64,000 bases of DNA from Topomyia yanbarensis (Eukaryota > Arthropoda > Insecta > Diptera > Culicidae), in contig NC_080671.1 in assembly GCF_030247195.1 (NCBI RefSeq), positions 469,274,766 through 469,338,765 on the forward strand, given 5' to 3'. Every line of letters begins with the position of its first letter. Position 1 is the stretch's first letter. Under the pieces are notes generated by a model, which worked only from the letters and a program-made list of their open reading frames with translations, was not told the DNA's origin and searched no databases. This document shows positions 46,917-61,570 of the stretch, piece by piece. The translations under genes and the position numbers were made by a program.

Positions 46917-48118
46917 TAGGGTGATGAGCCTATTTTGGCACCATTAGGGAGAGGGTCGCACTATTTTTTGAACAACTTTAAAAGAAGCCATATTATCTAT
47001 AACCTTTCTCAGAATAAAGTATCAGTGTACTGTTACTTAAACATCTATATAATGCTTATTTAGCAGAATTGCCTCAATTTTCAGCATAAATGAAAATAAA
47101 TGTTCCATTCTGTGCATCTATTCCCACCTCAACGATCCAATTATCGCCTCATGGGTGTGCCAATTTCCACCTCATCGAAAAACAATCTAGTTGAAACGCA
47201 ATGCCTCATATTCCATTTGCGTCGATTCTAACTGGGTATCCAGATCATGGACGCTAACGTGTGATTTGTAAAACGAATCATTCTGCTTTTTTCAACCGAT
47301 CAAAACAAACGTAAACATCACGCACATCAATGAAACTCATCAGCTGTTAGTAGAAGAGCGCCCAGAATTGCGCACGCAGAAAAAAATCATTCGAAGGTTA
47401 GCAACTGGAATGACAAGAATTGCTTTCTCCCAATCCGAATTGTATGTGCAGATGAAAATAAAATATCTGCAATCAACAATTAGTTGAATAACTTGAAGTA
47501 ATTGATTACTTATACCTGAAATTGCATTACATTATATTTACAAGTTCATGTTTTGGTTTGGCCGCACTGGTAATTCTTTTCTGTATGATGGATACAAAAA
47601 GTTGGTTTTGATTGTGGTAGTGTATCAGCAAAACATGCCAATAATAGGAACCCCCGTATTTAGTTTTATCCTATTATAACACTAGGCCTATTCTAGTGTT
47701 TGACGAGTGATTTTAAAGTGAAATTATCGCAAAAAGGTTCTCCAGCTAAAATAAAGGTATGTATCAGTGCAATGTTTAGTATATTTGTGCTGGAATAACG
47801 AGATATGAGGCGGTAAATGCTGGCTCGTAAGTGTTTATTTTGCTAAGCGCCGTTGCATCCAGTTTCGGTTCACTACGTGAGTGAGGCGGATTAGTAGATA
47901 TTTCAATAAGGTGATTTTGTTTTAATTAATAGTTGGATTTAGAGGATAGTTCTAAATACATATGTGCACAACAAATAAAGAATATAACTTGAGCTTATTT
48001 TTTCTCACCTGTTTTAGCCAAATCGATAGTGTCATTATCTCATATGCTTGGTTCGAAACCAAGGGGTACGAAATAGGGTCACAATAGGCTCTACTGCCAT
48101 AATAGGCACATCACCCTA
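46917..48118. mobile_element. TA-flanked DNA transposon, 1.2 kb
   Basis: TA lies at 46917-46918 and 48117-48118. The left end starts GGGTGATGAGCCTATTTTGG and the right end on the minus strand GGGTGATGTGCCTATTATGG, a 22-bp TIR with two mismatches. No transposase frame is present. It shares end sequence with the small element at 49268-49586. A tRNA-like promoter pair lies near its right end (48015-48061). Confidence 0.75.
48008..48072 (+). other. tRNA-like sequence with A-box and B-box
   Basis: TAGCCAAATCG at 48015-48025 fits the A-box consensus, and GGTTCGAAACC at 48051-48061 is an exact B-box. The latter sits in a perfect T-arm (CTTGG and CCAAG around TTCGAAA). The acceptor stem is poor and the D and anticodon stems are not convincing. 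It is likely a decayed tRNA or tRNA-derived sequence, or chance. Confidence 0.25.
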
Positions 48119-49265
48119 CTTCTTACTGTGCATGTAAGCTTAAAAATGTAAAACATGTTAACATTTAACCTAAGTTGACCTCTACAGAACATATGACAAC
48201 ATTTGTTGGTGAATGAAAAAGTATCAATTTGAAATGAAGACGTATGGTTTAGTTATGAAAATCCCGCCAACTTGAAAGTGAATGATTAAGGGAGGCTTTG
48301 AATTTGAATCATGATTGGGTTTGATTGAACTGAAAGTTTACATTTGAAAAAGAAATTTTTTACCACTGGTCCGACAGCGCTACCGCTCCATCGGACTTGA
48401 ACTAATGCATAGCACCTATGATTGAGTAATCCTGGCAAACAAGTGGATCACAGGTTTGCTTGCGAGGGGCCGCCGCTTCCGGCCTCCTCGCCCGGTAAAC
48501 CCTTAGCAGCTCTGCACTTCGGATCCTTGGTCTCATTTATGCTTTAAAACTTTAAATTATACTGGTTTCGCAAGACCTATAACAGTGTGGAAACCGATGG
48601 CTCAAAAGGTGTACTTACATTCAAAAAATTGTCGTTTTGAAAACTTCGTTATATACAGAAATGATGAAGCTGTTAAGCATCTTCTGAGTCAAAGAGTACC
48701 GTAGAATGTTTTATTCTTCGTAGAAGAATAAACAATATTCTGGCAAAAGATTTCAGTTTACAGACTCACTTTTAGTCTTGCTTTGTCGCAACAGTGAGTA
48801 GCGAGAGAATGTTATGAAAAGCACCTTTTTATGATAATTTTGCAGTCAACCGCACGATAATAATTGAACAGATTTATCTTTAATTCTTTCAACCTAACAA
48901 TGTCAGTCATTTTTTAAAAAGTTAGTTGAAAGTTTTTGCTTTACTTACAGATTTGTTTGGAATAAACAATAATTATGCCGTTTTTCGAAATGCTCAGATA
49001 GCAGAATATGTCAAATTGTTTCAATGAATACTTTGGGCGACCAATCCGGTTTTGCATGTTATTTAAATATAATAGTTTTGCTGATTAAACTCAATTTATT
49101 TAATTCCAATATTCCAATGTTCTCTACTATATAGTAACAAAATATATTTTATTGCCATGTTTATGAAGATTCAATCTGGTTATATTGTGCACACCGCAAA
49201 ATTATTTTTGGGGAAGATAACTAAATTCTTTATTTCATCGAAAGATATTAAAAAAAAAACAATAA
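48119..49265. other. Non-coding stretch between two related elements
   Basis: No gene is recognised. A GC-rich patch near 48400-48540 (CCGCCGCTTCCGGCCTCCTC) stands out from AT-rich surroundings and has no match elsewhere in the window. Confidence 0.45.
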
Positions 49266-49588
49266 TAGGGTAAAGTGCCTATTTTCACCATACTAAGCAG
49301 GGTTCCTCACTAATTCATTAATTACTCGGTCTATAATCAATGCAATGCGTACAAATTGGCGTCAACGGTTTTGCTTCGTTGTTAACAACCAAGATGATAA
49401 CACAAATGCGTTGAAAACAGTGAAATTTTCCTGTTTGAGCACAATGAAAGCTCGAATCAAGTGCCCCTATTGTTGCGCTACCATTTGACTTAATGCGTTG
49501 AACAAAGATGGCAGACGCTGCTCTAACCAACGGCTTCAAATGGGTAGGGTGATAATAGAAACATGGCGTAAATAAGCTCATCACCCTA
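49266..49588. mobile_element. Small TA-flanked MITE, 319 bp
   Basis: TA lies at 49266-49267 and 49587-49588. The left end starts GGGTAAAGTGCCTATTTTCA and the right end, on the minus strand, GGGTGATGAGCTTATTTACG. The ends match each other imperfectly, and the right one matches the left end of the 1.2-kb element at 46919 over GGGTGATGAGC and beyond. It is probably a short deletion derivative or relative of that element. Confidence 0.65.
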
Positions 49589-49802
49589 GTTCCTATTTCA
49601 ATACGCTTCTATCAACATTCAATGGGCTAATGAGTATAAGGATATTGCAATTAATGTTTGTCTCGCATGATTCTTTTTAAATTTTCTACACTCTTCATCC
49701 AGTTTTATTTAGAAAAAAAAGCGGGCCCCCAAGATAGACCCGGCCTCCGGAGCAGTTACCCTGCCTAACCCCCCCCCCCCCCTCCCCCTCTCGTCGGGCC
49801 TG

Positions 49803-50970
49803 GTGGTAGATGGGCAGGGTCATGCCACGGCAAATATCACACGAAACATCTTTGTACGCGTTCTAATCGGTTTGTTTGGACGTTGTGATATGGAACCCAC
49901 ACTTGCACTGCATACTCCAAAATGCTTCGCACCAATCCGCAATATAGAAATTTTAGAAATTGTCAAAGCCAGCGGTATTTCGCTTCAGGAAACGAATGCC
50001 TTCGCCGTCGTTGCGGTGATGTAATTCGAGAAGTTAAGTTTTCTAATCAGGTCACGAATGGAGTCCACTCTTTCGATGACGCGGCCTTGGAGCAAGTACT
50101 CATAATGATATAGAGTGGATGATCGTCTGAAACTTATCATTTTACATTTGTCAACGTTTACCTGCATACCATTCAACAGGCACCATTGCTCAGCATTAAG
50201 TACGTCATCTTGAAGTGCAGCAGAGTCAAGTTCAGAAGCAATAGAACGAAACATCTTTAAATCGTGGGCGAAGAATAGTTTTCCAGATTTGATACGAGTG
50301 CAAATGTCATTTATGAAAAAAATAAAAATTAGCGGCCCTAGGTGACTTCCTTGAGGGACTCCGGTTGGCATATCGAGCCAGCTAGAACGTGTTGAACCAA
50401 TTCCAACGAAAGCACTCCGACTAGACAGATATGATTACAACCATCCAGTTAACCACGGAGGAAATCCTAGTCTTTGAAGTTTCCGAAGAGCAATGTTGTG
50501 AGGTACTTTATCGAATGCTTTTGAGAATGCAAAATATATTGCATCGGTTTGTTGATGCTTCTCAACAGAGGGTACCAAGATGCTAGTGTACATCATCAAA
50601 TTTGAAGTTGTAGAACGTTGCTTCACAAATCCATGCTGACATTCGTCGATGATGTGAGAAGCAGCAGCGTACATCTCATTGTAAACAAATTTTTCAAGGA
50701 CTTTCCAGCTCAGTTCAAAAGTGAGATCCCTCCGTAATTTTCAACAACAGCCAGCCTTGTAAATCGGAATTATAGTCACTTTTTTCCGTGCACTCGGGAA
50801 GACGTTTTCAGTGATTAAGCGGTTAAAAATAGTGCTAACTGGCAATGACAATGATCGTGCACATCTTTTTATGGATATTGGAGGCAAACAATCCGGGCCT
50901 GGTCCTTTCGATGGGTCGAGACTGGATAAAGCTTTCAACACGTCTGCTTCAGTCATATTCAAGCAAGGTA
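49803..50970 (-). pseudogene. LINE reverse transcriptase, catalytic Asp replaced by His
   Basis: In order: LDPSKGPGPDCLPP (from 50962), VTIIPIYKAG, HGFVKQRSTTSNLMMY near 50640, FSKAFDKVPHN near 50525 (first catalytic Asp, the preceding Tyr-x-Asp changed), GVPQGSHLGPLIF near 50365, and FFAHDLKMF near 50270. The core reads FAHD instead of FADD or YADD, so one of the paired metal-binding Asp is gone. All three long pieces are in one frame, separated by stops near 50745 and at 50435-50437. A frame change near 49985 leads into RSILEYAVQVWVPYHNVQTN and LPWHDPAHLPP, cut at 49803. Confidence 0.8.
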
Positions 50971-51333
50971 GACTGATATTGTATGATGGTAATGTGTCTG
51001 TATACTCTTGTGAAGGAGAGATAACTGGGTTGGTGAATATCCTACGAAAATGTTCTGCAAAAAGGTCTACGGACTGCGCACTGGCATTTCCAAGATAAAC
51101 ACTTACGGGAATGCCACCAGTTCGTTTTGCACTGTTTACAAGCTTCCAGAACGACGAAGGGTTGTTCCGAAGGTTGCTTTGGACATGACTTATATACTCG
51201 CCGAATGCACTATTCCGGGCTGTTTCGTATTGAAGTTTGGTTCGGCGAAGAACAGCTTTGTTTTCGTCGGACTTGTGACGGAAGTATCGCTTGCGTTGTT
51301 TTCGGAGAAAGTTTGCGCAGACGACGAAGTTCG

Positions 51334-51960
51334 TCAGTCCACCACGGAAACTTGTAGTCCGTCTTTCTGTGTCCGTCCTTTCTTAGGAACTAAGCGGCGG
51401 AGTATCTCGTATACAGTTCCGTAGAACACCGCGACAGCATGATCTAGATCGATTCCACTTATCAGATCGAACCAGTCAACAGCATCGAAGGCCGCAGATG
51501 CTTCATCAAAATTGCAGTGATTGAAGTCAAAATTGAAACCGTCGACGGATTCGGCTAAAGTGTCTTCTGTTTCAACTTGCATATTATACCTCAGCACGAA
51601 GGGTTTATGGTGAGCGTCAACTTTGAGTATAGAGGTCAGAGGCTCGAGAAGTTCGATTGAATCGGCTTAGTTCACGAATGCCAGATTGAGCGTCCGTCCA
51701 TTTGATTTGACACAGTCCTCCAGCGACTATCGTTTCCGTGGTAGCTATCTCTTGTTCGGTTGTGGCATTGTCAGACAGGTAACATTTGAGATCATCGTCG
51801 AATATCCATCTGAGACGGGGAAGGTTGTAATCACCTACTATGAGTACATTGTCTGAACTACTAGCTTTATCCAGAATTTGTTGAACTGCAGAGGAGTGGG
51901 CATTGTACAGGTCTAGACAAGAAACCGTCCGACTTAGAATTGGAATTGGCGTCCGACTTA
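51334..51960 (-). pseudogene. LINE endonuclease end and linker
   Basis: VLIVGDYNLPRLRWIFDDD near 51850-51795 carries the endonuclease Asp-x-Asn motif. LEPLTSILKVDAHHKPFVLR near 51645-51590 is the region of the terminal His. An open piece at 51597-51334 (LAESVDGFNFDFNHCNFDEA, VPKKGRTQKDG) is the linker before the RT. The N-terminal half of the endonuclease, including the catalytic Glu, is not present before 51960. Confidence 0.7.
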
Positions 51961-54900
51961 GCGATTTTAAACTTTTGACGGGTACTGTACGTCGAAAAAA
52001 CTCAGATCTGCAAGAAAGAGAAAGTAAATAATAGTTAATAACTGCAGCACTGAATCCGTCTTCTTAAGTATTTGCTTCTTCGGCTAATGACGCTGGCTTT
52101 TGTTTACGAGATACTGAGAACAGTTGTGGCAGATTTGAAGTTGATATTGTTGTCTGTGCAGCAGTCCTGTCCCAAATTTGTCACCGGTTTGTGGATCGGG
52201 TGACGGTATTGAAAACTGCCTGTTGGATTTAATTTGCTAAAATGAGTTTTGCTAGCGGCTGCTATTTATAATGTACTACAGTGAGCCATTATTACAACGA
52301 ACGGCTGGGTGGAAAATTCTCCTTGAAAAGTGTAAAGCTTGGAATGGTAGTGTCTTTCGCACTGTATTGTATTGTAATATCAGGTAGATAGACTGCGTTT
52401 TACCACCAGGAATGGTTTTTTTTCTCATGTGTTATTTCTGATTTCATTTTCCGTATCGCGACAGAATACTCACTGTGCTGTATTTTTCCCTGAGGTGAAA
52501 AATTTGTACAAAAACCAAATCAACCAGTTCCAGAATCCATTATTTTTTATTTTTTGTCCCAAAACTACAGTATACATTCGAGCTGCATTAGAAACAATAT
52601 GTATTCCCAGTAGGTATTAGATTTCTTCGCGAAGCTTAACTTTCTGTTTCAACTGACTTCCCGGCCGATTCGTAGTGTTGCAGGATTAGTGCTACGATCT
52701 TCCTGCCCACTAAGAATCCTTTCTTACTGGAAGTTCAGTATTCGAGGAGTAACTTTTGATGCCTTACACTCAGAACCGCTAGACCAGTGATATATCTCCA
52801 TAGGAAACAAATTGGTTGAATTCAAATTTATGTTTAACTTGAATTAGTCGAATATTTGTGTTTCGACTTCGTCCCCTCAGTAGCTGACAGACCGACTTGG
52901 TCGCCAGACACCTAATTCAAAAAATGGCATACAATTTGCACAGGTTTGCCTATCATACACTATGAACAAAGCGTATAAAATTGATAACGCATGATTTTTT
53001 ATCACTCTAGCTATTCTAGTCCGTAGAATTGTCATTTTTGTATCCTGGGAAACTAGTGCAAAGGGTTGCCCCGCACTTACACCGGACAAATCCGTACAGG
53101 TACTTTTCCGGACACACTTTCGAAAATTCGTACTGAACTCCTAAATTCTGTACGGTTGGTATGCTTAATCATACTAAACGTATCTAATCTCGATAAGTTG
53201 GATTGCTTGTCGGAAAAAAGGTTGACTTAAAAAATAATCAAACTTCGACGCAATTATTCTTGAGCGTTGGCAATCCTGTTTAGACGAAAATATCATGGCC
53301 AGCTTGGATGTCTATGAATGAATGAAGTAAGCTTATTGCTCACTTCTAACATTAAAGAAGGGTAGAATTCAAGAACATTACCAGTGTGGTTTTCGTTCGT
53401 GATCTCAAGCTCAGTCTTTACAATGAACAGTTCGCAACAGTTAACGAATTCCAATCCAAGCTCAAGTGAACTTCTTTCATATATTCAAGTCGCTCATTTG
53501 GCACGACTCATTAGTTCAAATGTTTTGAATTTCGCTAAACAAAACCAATTTCTCGGACCATTTCGCATGTTTACAGTAGCGTTTACTCAAGTGAGAAGCT
53601 CCGAACAAATTCAATTATTGTTACCTGTTATAAAAAAAAACTCTACTTCGTCAATTAATGCATGCAAAAACCAATAACCGCGCTCGGTTCGAAGCCAATA
53701 AAAATGGTAGGCATCCCGACCACTGCGCTAATTCCCTAAACATGCCTTCTGTCTATCCGAGGCAAAAACTCAGCCTAGTTTGCAAACAGCAAAATTTAAT
53801 AATACACACTAGCGCATAGCCGCGGGCGAATCTCAGGGTCATAATCATCATCCGCTCCACCTTAACAAACTATTCTCGTCGCTGCTGACCACCAACAGCT
53901 CTTGAGCTCTTGGAAAAATCACTCATCGCGTTGAAATCACCGTCGCTACCTGGCGGTCGATTTGATTCTGTCGTATTTTTTTCCCCTCTTCATAACTGAT
54001 GCATAATGCAATCCAGCAGAAGCACCAACAACTCTACATGAAGAGATAATTTGTAATGAAAAGTACAGCAATGCTAGCAAATACATTGTTATATTTGATC
54101 CCTGCGCTTCAACTGACCACGACTAAATGTATGTGTGTATGTGTGAATCTGCATGTTTCTGTATGTGTGCGCATTTTCCGTCTACATGAGCATAATTTTT
54201 TCGCTTTGCTTTACTGAATTCAATAAAAGTGCTGCTCTTATTGAAGTATGGTTACACGATGTACCACTCTTTTTTCGCTGTTGCTTCCTGTCTCCACACC
54301 ACCGCCCGGATTGAACACATCCCGCACACTTAGTAGGCGCGCGGTGGCTAGCAAAGACTTACCCGGTCAGGGGGAGGGTGACCGGCAATGACTGATAGAG
54401 TCGCACTCTCACATATCGGGTAGGCAGTAGGCCGAGAAAAAAAAAATAATGCAAAACGCCTCATTTGACCCGACAAGCGGAGAGTGTTGATATTATTCTT
54501 TTTTTTTTATCATGTTACATGATGAAGGTGAGCAGTTTCGGAACAAAAAATATGAGGGAATCGAAAACGGCCGTGGCATTGGGAGTGAAGCGAAGCGAAG
54601 GGGTCTCTCGCTGTCTGGGGGTCCCGCCGATTGCAGGAAAAAAAAACGTCTGTGAAAAACGTTGCTGTGCATGTATGATATAATAACATACGTAGTAACA
54701 TGCTCCCGATTGTCCTGAGCCCCTGAAGTCGGACTTGGTGTTCGAGAACACCTTACTGCTAGACAGACTCGAAAGTGGGAGATTTTTTTATATACTGTGA
54801 TTTGAATAAAATTGCTCATAATAAGGTTGCCCCGCACTGAAACTGCTGGCAGCTAAATACATTGTAGAGTATCTATCCAAGCGTAATGTAAGAACGAGGA

Positions 54901-55031
54901 AAGGGAAATTGAAAGATATCCGCCACATATAAACATTCAGGGCTTCGGCGCCGTAATAAAAATATCTATGATTGGAAGAAATTTCGCATCATGGTTGTCT
55001 TCTTCTGTGCTATGGTCTTTAATCATTGACT
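51961..55031. other. Non-coding stretch, no gene recognised
   Basis: No domain is seen. A TG/TA-rich microsatellite lies near 54127-54175 (ATGTATGTGTGTATGTG). CCGGTCA and TGACCGG form a small hairpin near 54364-54385. Overlapping open frames near 54465-54837 run on both strands and look fortuitous. Confidence 0.5.
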
Positions 55032-56667
<1,636 letters not shown>

Positions 56668-56755
56668 TTATCTACTTTTTGTTTTGTTTTTCTGTATATT
56701 TTTCTGTTATGTTCTGTATTCTGAATCTAGCTTTATTTTGTCTTCTACTTTCCGA

Positions 56756-59700
56756 TAGTATTTAATCTCTAACAACATTTTTAAACAACAAAACAACCTT
56801 CGACCCATTAACTACACCCCTGACAGGAGCTACCGGCAATTTTACTCATTTTCATTATTACATATAAAGCTTAATTATGCATGAATTTGTAGTTGAGAAT
56901 GAAATACTCTCGCTACATTTTCCATTATTGTTCGCTACTCCTTCCACAAAACGTTCCGCCATTATTTTTTTTTCTTTAATTTTTTCTTCTTACATTTTAA
57001 AGAACAAATTCACCTCCCATCAAGATTGGGGAAACCCGGGTGGATGTCAAGACGCTATAAAAAGCTGTAAGAAAAATGTCCCACCGCTCCGGACAGGGCC
57101 CTGTGAACCGTTCCCGTCGGTGATAAATGGCTACCGGTGGCGAGGGACAGAATTTTCCCACTGGCTAGTGGTTGTGGCGCGCTGACAGGATTTAGGGTCT
57201 TGGCAAGTGGAAATTGCTCATCGTATCGTTTTTTTTATTTTGTTGCCTGCCAGCTTATGTTTGGGGCTTGTGTCCAGGAGGGAGAAACGGAACCGTTTAA
57301 CATTTGTACCGACAACCGGTATGAGGGATGGGAATGTTGGAAAGGTCACCACACCATTTCCCTGGCGTTCATGGGAGGGGTATAATGAAGGGAGGGTTTT
57401 ATTTTATTGCGAATTAATGTTGAACAACAGTTTGTGTTCATAACCTGTTCCCCCTTTTCGAGTATGTGTAAATGGGAGGGACAACCGAGAACGAAGGAGT
57501 AGTAGGCTGCGACGTAATGAAACAAAAAAAATTGGCGGACGACCTTTGTACTTGCTGTCTGCGCCTACTACAGCCAGTCGGTGAAGCTATTATGGAGGCG
57601 TATCGAAGCAGGCTGATGGGGAGTTCATATAATTTTGCGACTTGTAGCATGTACAATACTTTCCCCCTTACCGGGAACGAATAAACCGATTGTGGTCGGC
57701 GGAAGGGGAAAGAATGAAAATTGAACAGCCATTGAAGAGTTTCAACTAAATAAGTGTACCTTTTTGCTTTGTGCTGTCTGTGGTTTGCTCTGTGAAAGAT
57801 AGATGTGCCTTTTATAGTCCAACCTTTCAATCGATGTTATTTCATGTAAAAGTTTGCTCTAATGTGTGATTTCTATAGTTTTTCTTTTTTTTCCTTTCAT
57901 GAAATAATTGGCGCTCAGTTCTTTTGTGTATCCATTGTACTAACGAATGATAGATGTTTTTTCTATATATGTTACGTGTCTATTCAGTAAATGTTTGTTC
58001 TTTCCGCTATGTTTTTCTTCCATCCACTGTTTTTTATGTTCAATTCACTCTAAGATATCAAAATTTATTGCAATACCAAAAAAAAACAATACCCGAAAAA
58101 GCGAGACTCACTGAACGAATGGACGATTTTTCTTTCTTTTTTAATTTCAGATGCTTATCGATAAAACCACCTGAGAGGTAGGCGCATACAAGTTTAGCAA
58201 AACCTATATCCAATGAGCGTGTGCGTGTATGTGTGTGGTTGAGCTTCCCACCCCCTCACAATACTTACCAAAAGACTCGAAAGACCAGCGAGCAAGATCA
58301 TCCGCGCGAAGCGAAACCCCCCAAAAAACAGTAGGTACGAAAAAAAACAAACACACAATTTGAACAAATCAGAGACGTGCTGACGTACGTAGCCGCGATC
58401 CGATTTCGATCAGCCATCATAGCATGCTGTGCATCTCTGTTGAGGCTTTCACGCGTCAACCTTTTTTTCAGCGGATGATTTTGTCTGGCTGTCTTTGCCC
58501 GTACCTCCCCCCACTCCCCTCATTGCATTGTGTAGGCTCACGCGATCAATCACTAGATTTTATGTGCACACGATCAAGCAAAGTTAGTACACTAGCTAAG
58601 ACAGCTGTCACCTCCCATCCCCCGTTGAGCACCTCATTCAGTGATGATTTCCCACTCGGTAATTGAGAAGTGTATATAGAATCAAATGAAACGCGCGCGC
58701 TTAGTTGATCATTCGACCTTTTGATCGGTGACTTTGGGCAAAACATCGAGATGAAATTAATACGTTAGCCAATAGAACAAACATGACACGATTACAAATG
58801 CATCTATCATTGGGAAGGGGGTTTGATTACTAGCTATGAGTAGAGAAACAATGATTTATTAGCTGTAAATTAACTTTGAATGCTTTCTTCTTTGATTAAT
58901 CTTTTACGACGCAAGGTGAAGGACGTTGTTAGAATAAGTATAGAGCTTCTTTCTGTCAGCGAGTCATGAATTCACTCAGTCAACGAAGTCTCATAACGGT
59001 GTAGTAGTCATTTTTGAAGCATTTTCATTTTTAGATGTATTTTTTGGTTTGACAAAAATCCAATTCAAACACAAAGGATAGACGATCCCTTATTCATCTC
59101 AATAGTGGAATGCCACACTATTTCAATCATTACTCTATCGAAAAAATGAGCTTGAAGTCTAAATTTTTAATGAGGTCAGTTTTAAAATAAATTCCTTTCC
59201 AATGCCGCTTTTTCTTCAAGCTCACAGTACACTGCATCGTTATAACCCTATGGTCAATTGCTGCTTCTTTTACCCTATGTGCGGGATTAGGAATCGAATA
59301 CAGGAGAGCTCGATAATCGACCACCAACTTCCACTGCCCCAGTAGTTTCCATGAATTAGTTATTTAGAAAGTACAAATTTCATCACATTCTAGAATATTC
59401 TTTTCATCGACAATGCTGTGAATTATCTTTGCCAGCATTCCTGTCAATTAGTGACCTCTCCCTGGATCCGCCACTAGCTTTGGTGTAGCTCATATTCCAA
59501 AATTGTCAAAAGAATTTTCAAAGTGTTTGCCGAAGGTTGGATTTTATAAATACCCTAATTTCATCAGAGAAGATACACGCCTCTCCAATGGAGGTCCTAT
59601 GACACCAAACAAATAAAGTTTTTGAAAACGATTAATTTTAATGCCATACATTGAAAAAAATTACATGTTAAATATATATAACCACAGATTAGTTTGTTGT

Positions 59701-61570
59701 GCACTACGCAGCTGATGAATCACTATTGCGCAAACGAGGTTGTACAAAAGTTAGTTCTTCGAAAAATTATTCAGCTGTTCAACATGTCCCGGAAAACCTT
59801 AGATGCTTTCACATAGGTAAAAATTCCTTGCAAGCATATTGTGCATTAGATTCACGATGATCGACATCTTGATTCAGTATGTTGATTCCTTGATCCTACT
59901 AAACAAGTTAATGTTTGATTGGCTGGTTCCATTTTTCCAAAATTCTGGATTCTTTTATTGAATAAAATTATCTTCTTACCTTGAAACATATTAGAGTCAT
60001 TAGAATCGCACATACAAAAACATATGTCAGATCAAATTTCTGATGACATTTCGTAAGTTACGATCTTTAGCACCACTAGTTTAAAATGTCGATGTACCTT
60101 TCAAAATCGGTTTCAGAATATTATCACATGTTATCAATGAACCAGAAGAGAATATAGCTGGCTTTGATTAACCTAAAAATTAGGCTCCCTTTAGTATAAG
60201 ATTTTTCTGAGGCTATACCGAGATTTATATTCTATTAAATAAATTCAGATTTATATAAAAAACTAGTCTTGATTTCTGTCTTCAAGACTATTTTCATAAA
60301 ATCGAACAAAAAAACTTATTATTCTACAAAAATGTTTCCAGACAGCCAAAAATCATTTTTAAGACGAAACAAAGCCCATACTTATGAATGCTCTCAAGTG
60401 TATTTTCCAAAGTACGCTTAAAACTTTTAAGCTTTATCCATATATTCTTATAATAGTGTTCAAGGCGGTCTTGACTAGATCTACTTAAAACTTTGTTAAA
60501 CCTGATAGATTTATGATATTTTTTTCCTCAACAACAGTATGCCATAAAACTGTTTGTAGTCGAAAAGAATCTGTTCGAGGAAATAAATCTATCTCACATT
60601 TTTTTATCTAAATGGATACGAATGAAAATCGGTAATATAAGTGGCTAGCTTTTAAAGCTCTTAGTTCAGGATGTTTTCCTACCACGACCAGTTTTCTGAT
60701 GATATGCAATATAAAAGTTCGAAAAACTCAACGCGCCTTAGAACATCTGCTAAAACATGGACTTTTGTAGGAAATATTAAATCTTTTCGAAAATTCAATA
60801 ATTTATATATAGGTTTGTAATTGTTTTATTCTTGATAAAATTGCGTTCAAAAAACATTTATCTATTCCAGAAATGTATTTGAAATAGTATGAATCAGTTC
60901 AGCATAGTAAAAATTGCATTTCACAAGGTAATGACTACCATTCCAAAGTAGTCCATGACGCCATTACTTGTCATAAATTCATCTTTATTTATCTTACTCT
61001 TGAAGAAGAGCAGTTGGACTTGAATAAAACTAATTAGCATTTTTAAGGACAGAAAGGTTCTACGGAAGATCGACACAAATCTAGTCCATTTAACATTAAA
61101 AATGTCAATGTTTCAAATGATTAATTATTAGGGTAATCACAATTCCATCTAAAAATGGATGGTTATTCTAAACAACGTAGGTTAAAAAGAACTATGCAAC
61201 GAACCAACGATACCTCGCTATAAGTACAGATACTTTAACTACAATTGTCGATTTTGCTGTTTATTCATGATTGAGCTACATTTCACGTCTTCTCCGTCGG
61301 GATAATTTAATATCCCGTCAGTCATAACAGTGTGTTTGTTTATTACAGAACTTTTTTTATAAAATAGTGTTTTCACGTCGTTAAAGTTGTATAATGTACA
61401 GTTTTAAGAAAGTTTTATGGCAGCATTCTCAAAGCTTCGACAAGAATTTCATAAAATAATCATTTTAGTTTTATGAAGGTATGAATACGATGTAATAAGA
61501 AGGTTTACAAGAGCGAAATAGATGCTGAAAACGGTACTACTAGCGGCAAACCTAATCTAGTGGTCTGTAT
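56756..61570. other. Non-coding stretch, no gene recognised
   Basis: No protein domain, RNA gene or transposon end is supported. Short open frames near 57137-57830 and 58424-58746 overlap on opposite strands and have no recognisable content. From 57000 to 58700 the composition is more balanced; from 59000 to 61500 it is strongly AT-rich. Confidence 0.5.

Larger units (their letters stand above)
46404..49802. mobile_element. Two hAT-like ends bounding a composite block (pairing unproven)
   Basis: At 46404 the sequence starts CAGGGCCAGAGCCGTAGCGT and continues with a GC-rich segment ending in GGGGGGCGC, the style of many hAT ends. At 49802, on the minus strand, it starts CAGGCCCGACGAGAGG and also ends in a GGGGGCCCGC segment. 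The flanks differ (GTTTCTAC left, GTGGTAGA right), so the two may belong to different copies. The right end abuts the LINE at 49803 exactly, as if it had inserted there. A run of 14 C lies at 49769-49782. Confidence 0.35.
49803..51960 (-). mobile_element. Truncated CR1/Jockey-group LINE with defective RT
   Basis: Minus-strand reading gives the end of the endonuclease, linker, RT and part of the C-terminal region. It stops abruptly at 49803, where a hAT-like end begins. The 5' side is lost near 51960. Like the LINE at 282-3483 it lacks RNase H and uses a DLKMF-type core, so the two belong to the same broad group, but their sequences are well diverged. Confidence 0.8.

Noticed and set aside
54465..54837. 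Overlapping frames on both strands as possible small genes
   Set aside because: Several mutually overlapping frames in both directions with no recognisable content; typical of a chance low-stop region.
53066..54838. GGTTGCCCCGCACT occurring twice in the same direction, as if flanking an insertion
   Set aside because: A 14-base match is expected by chance a few times in a window of this size, and no inverted ends lie inside it.
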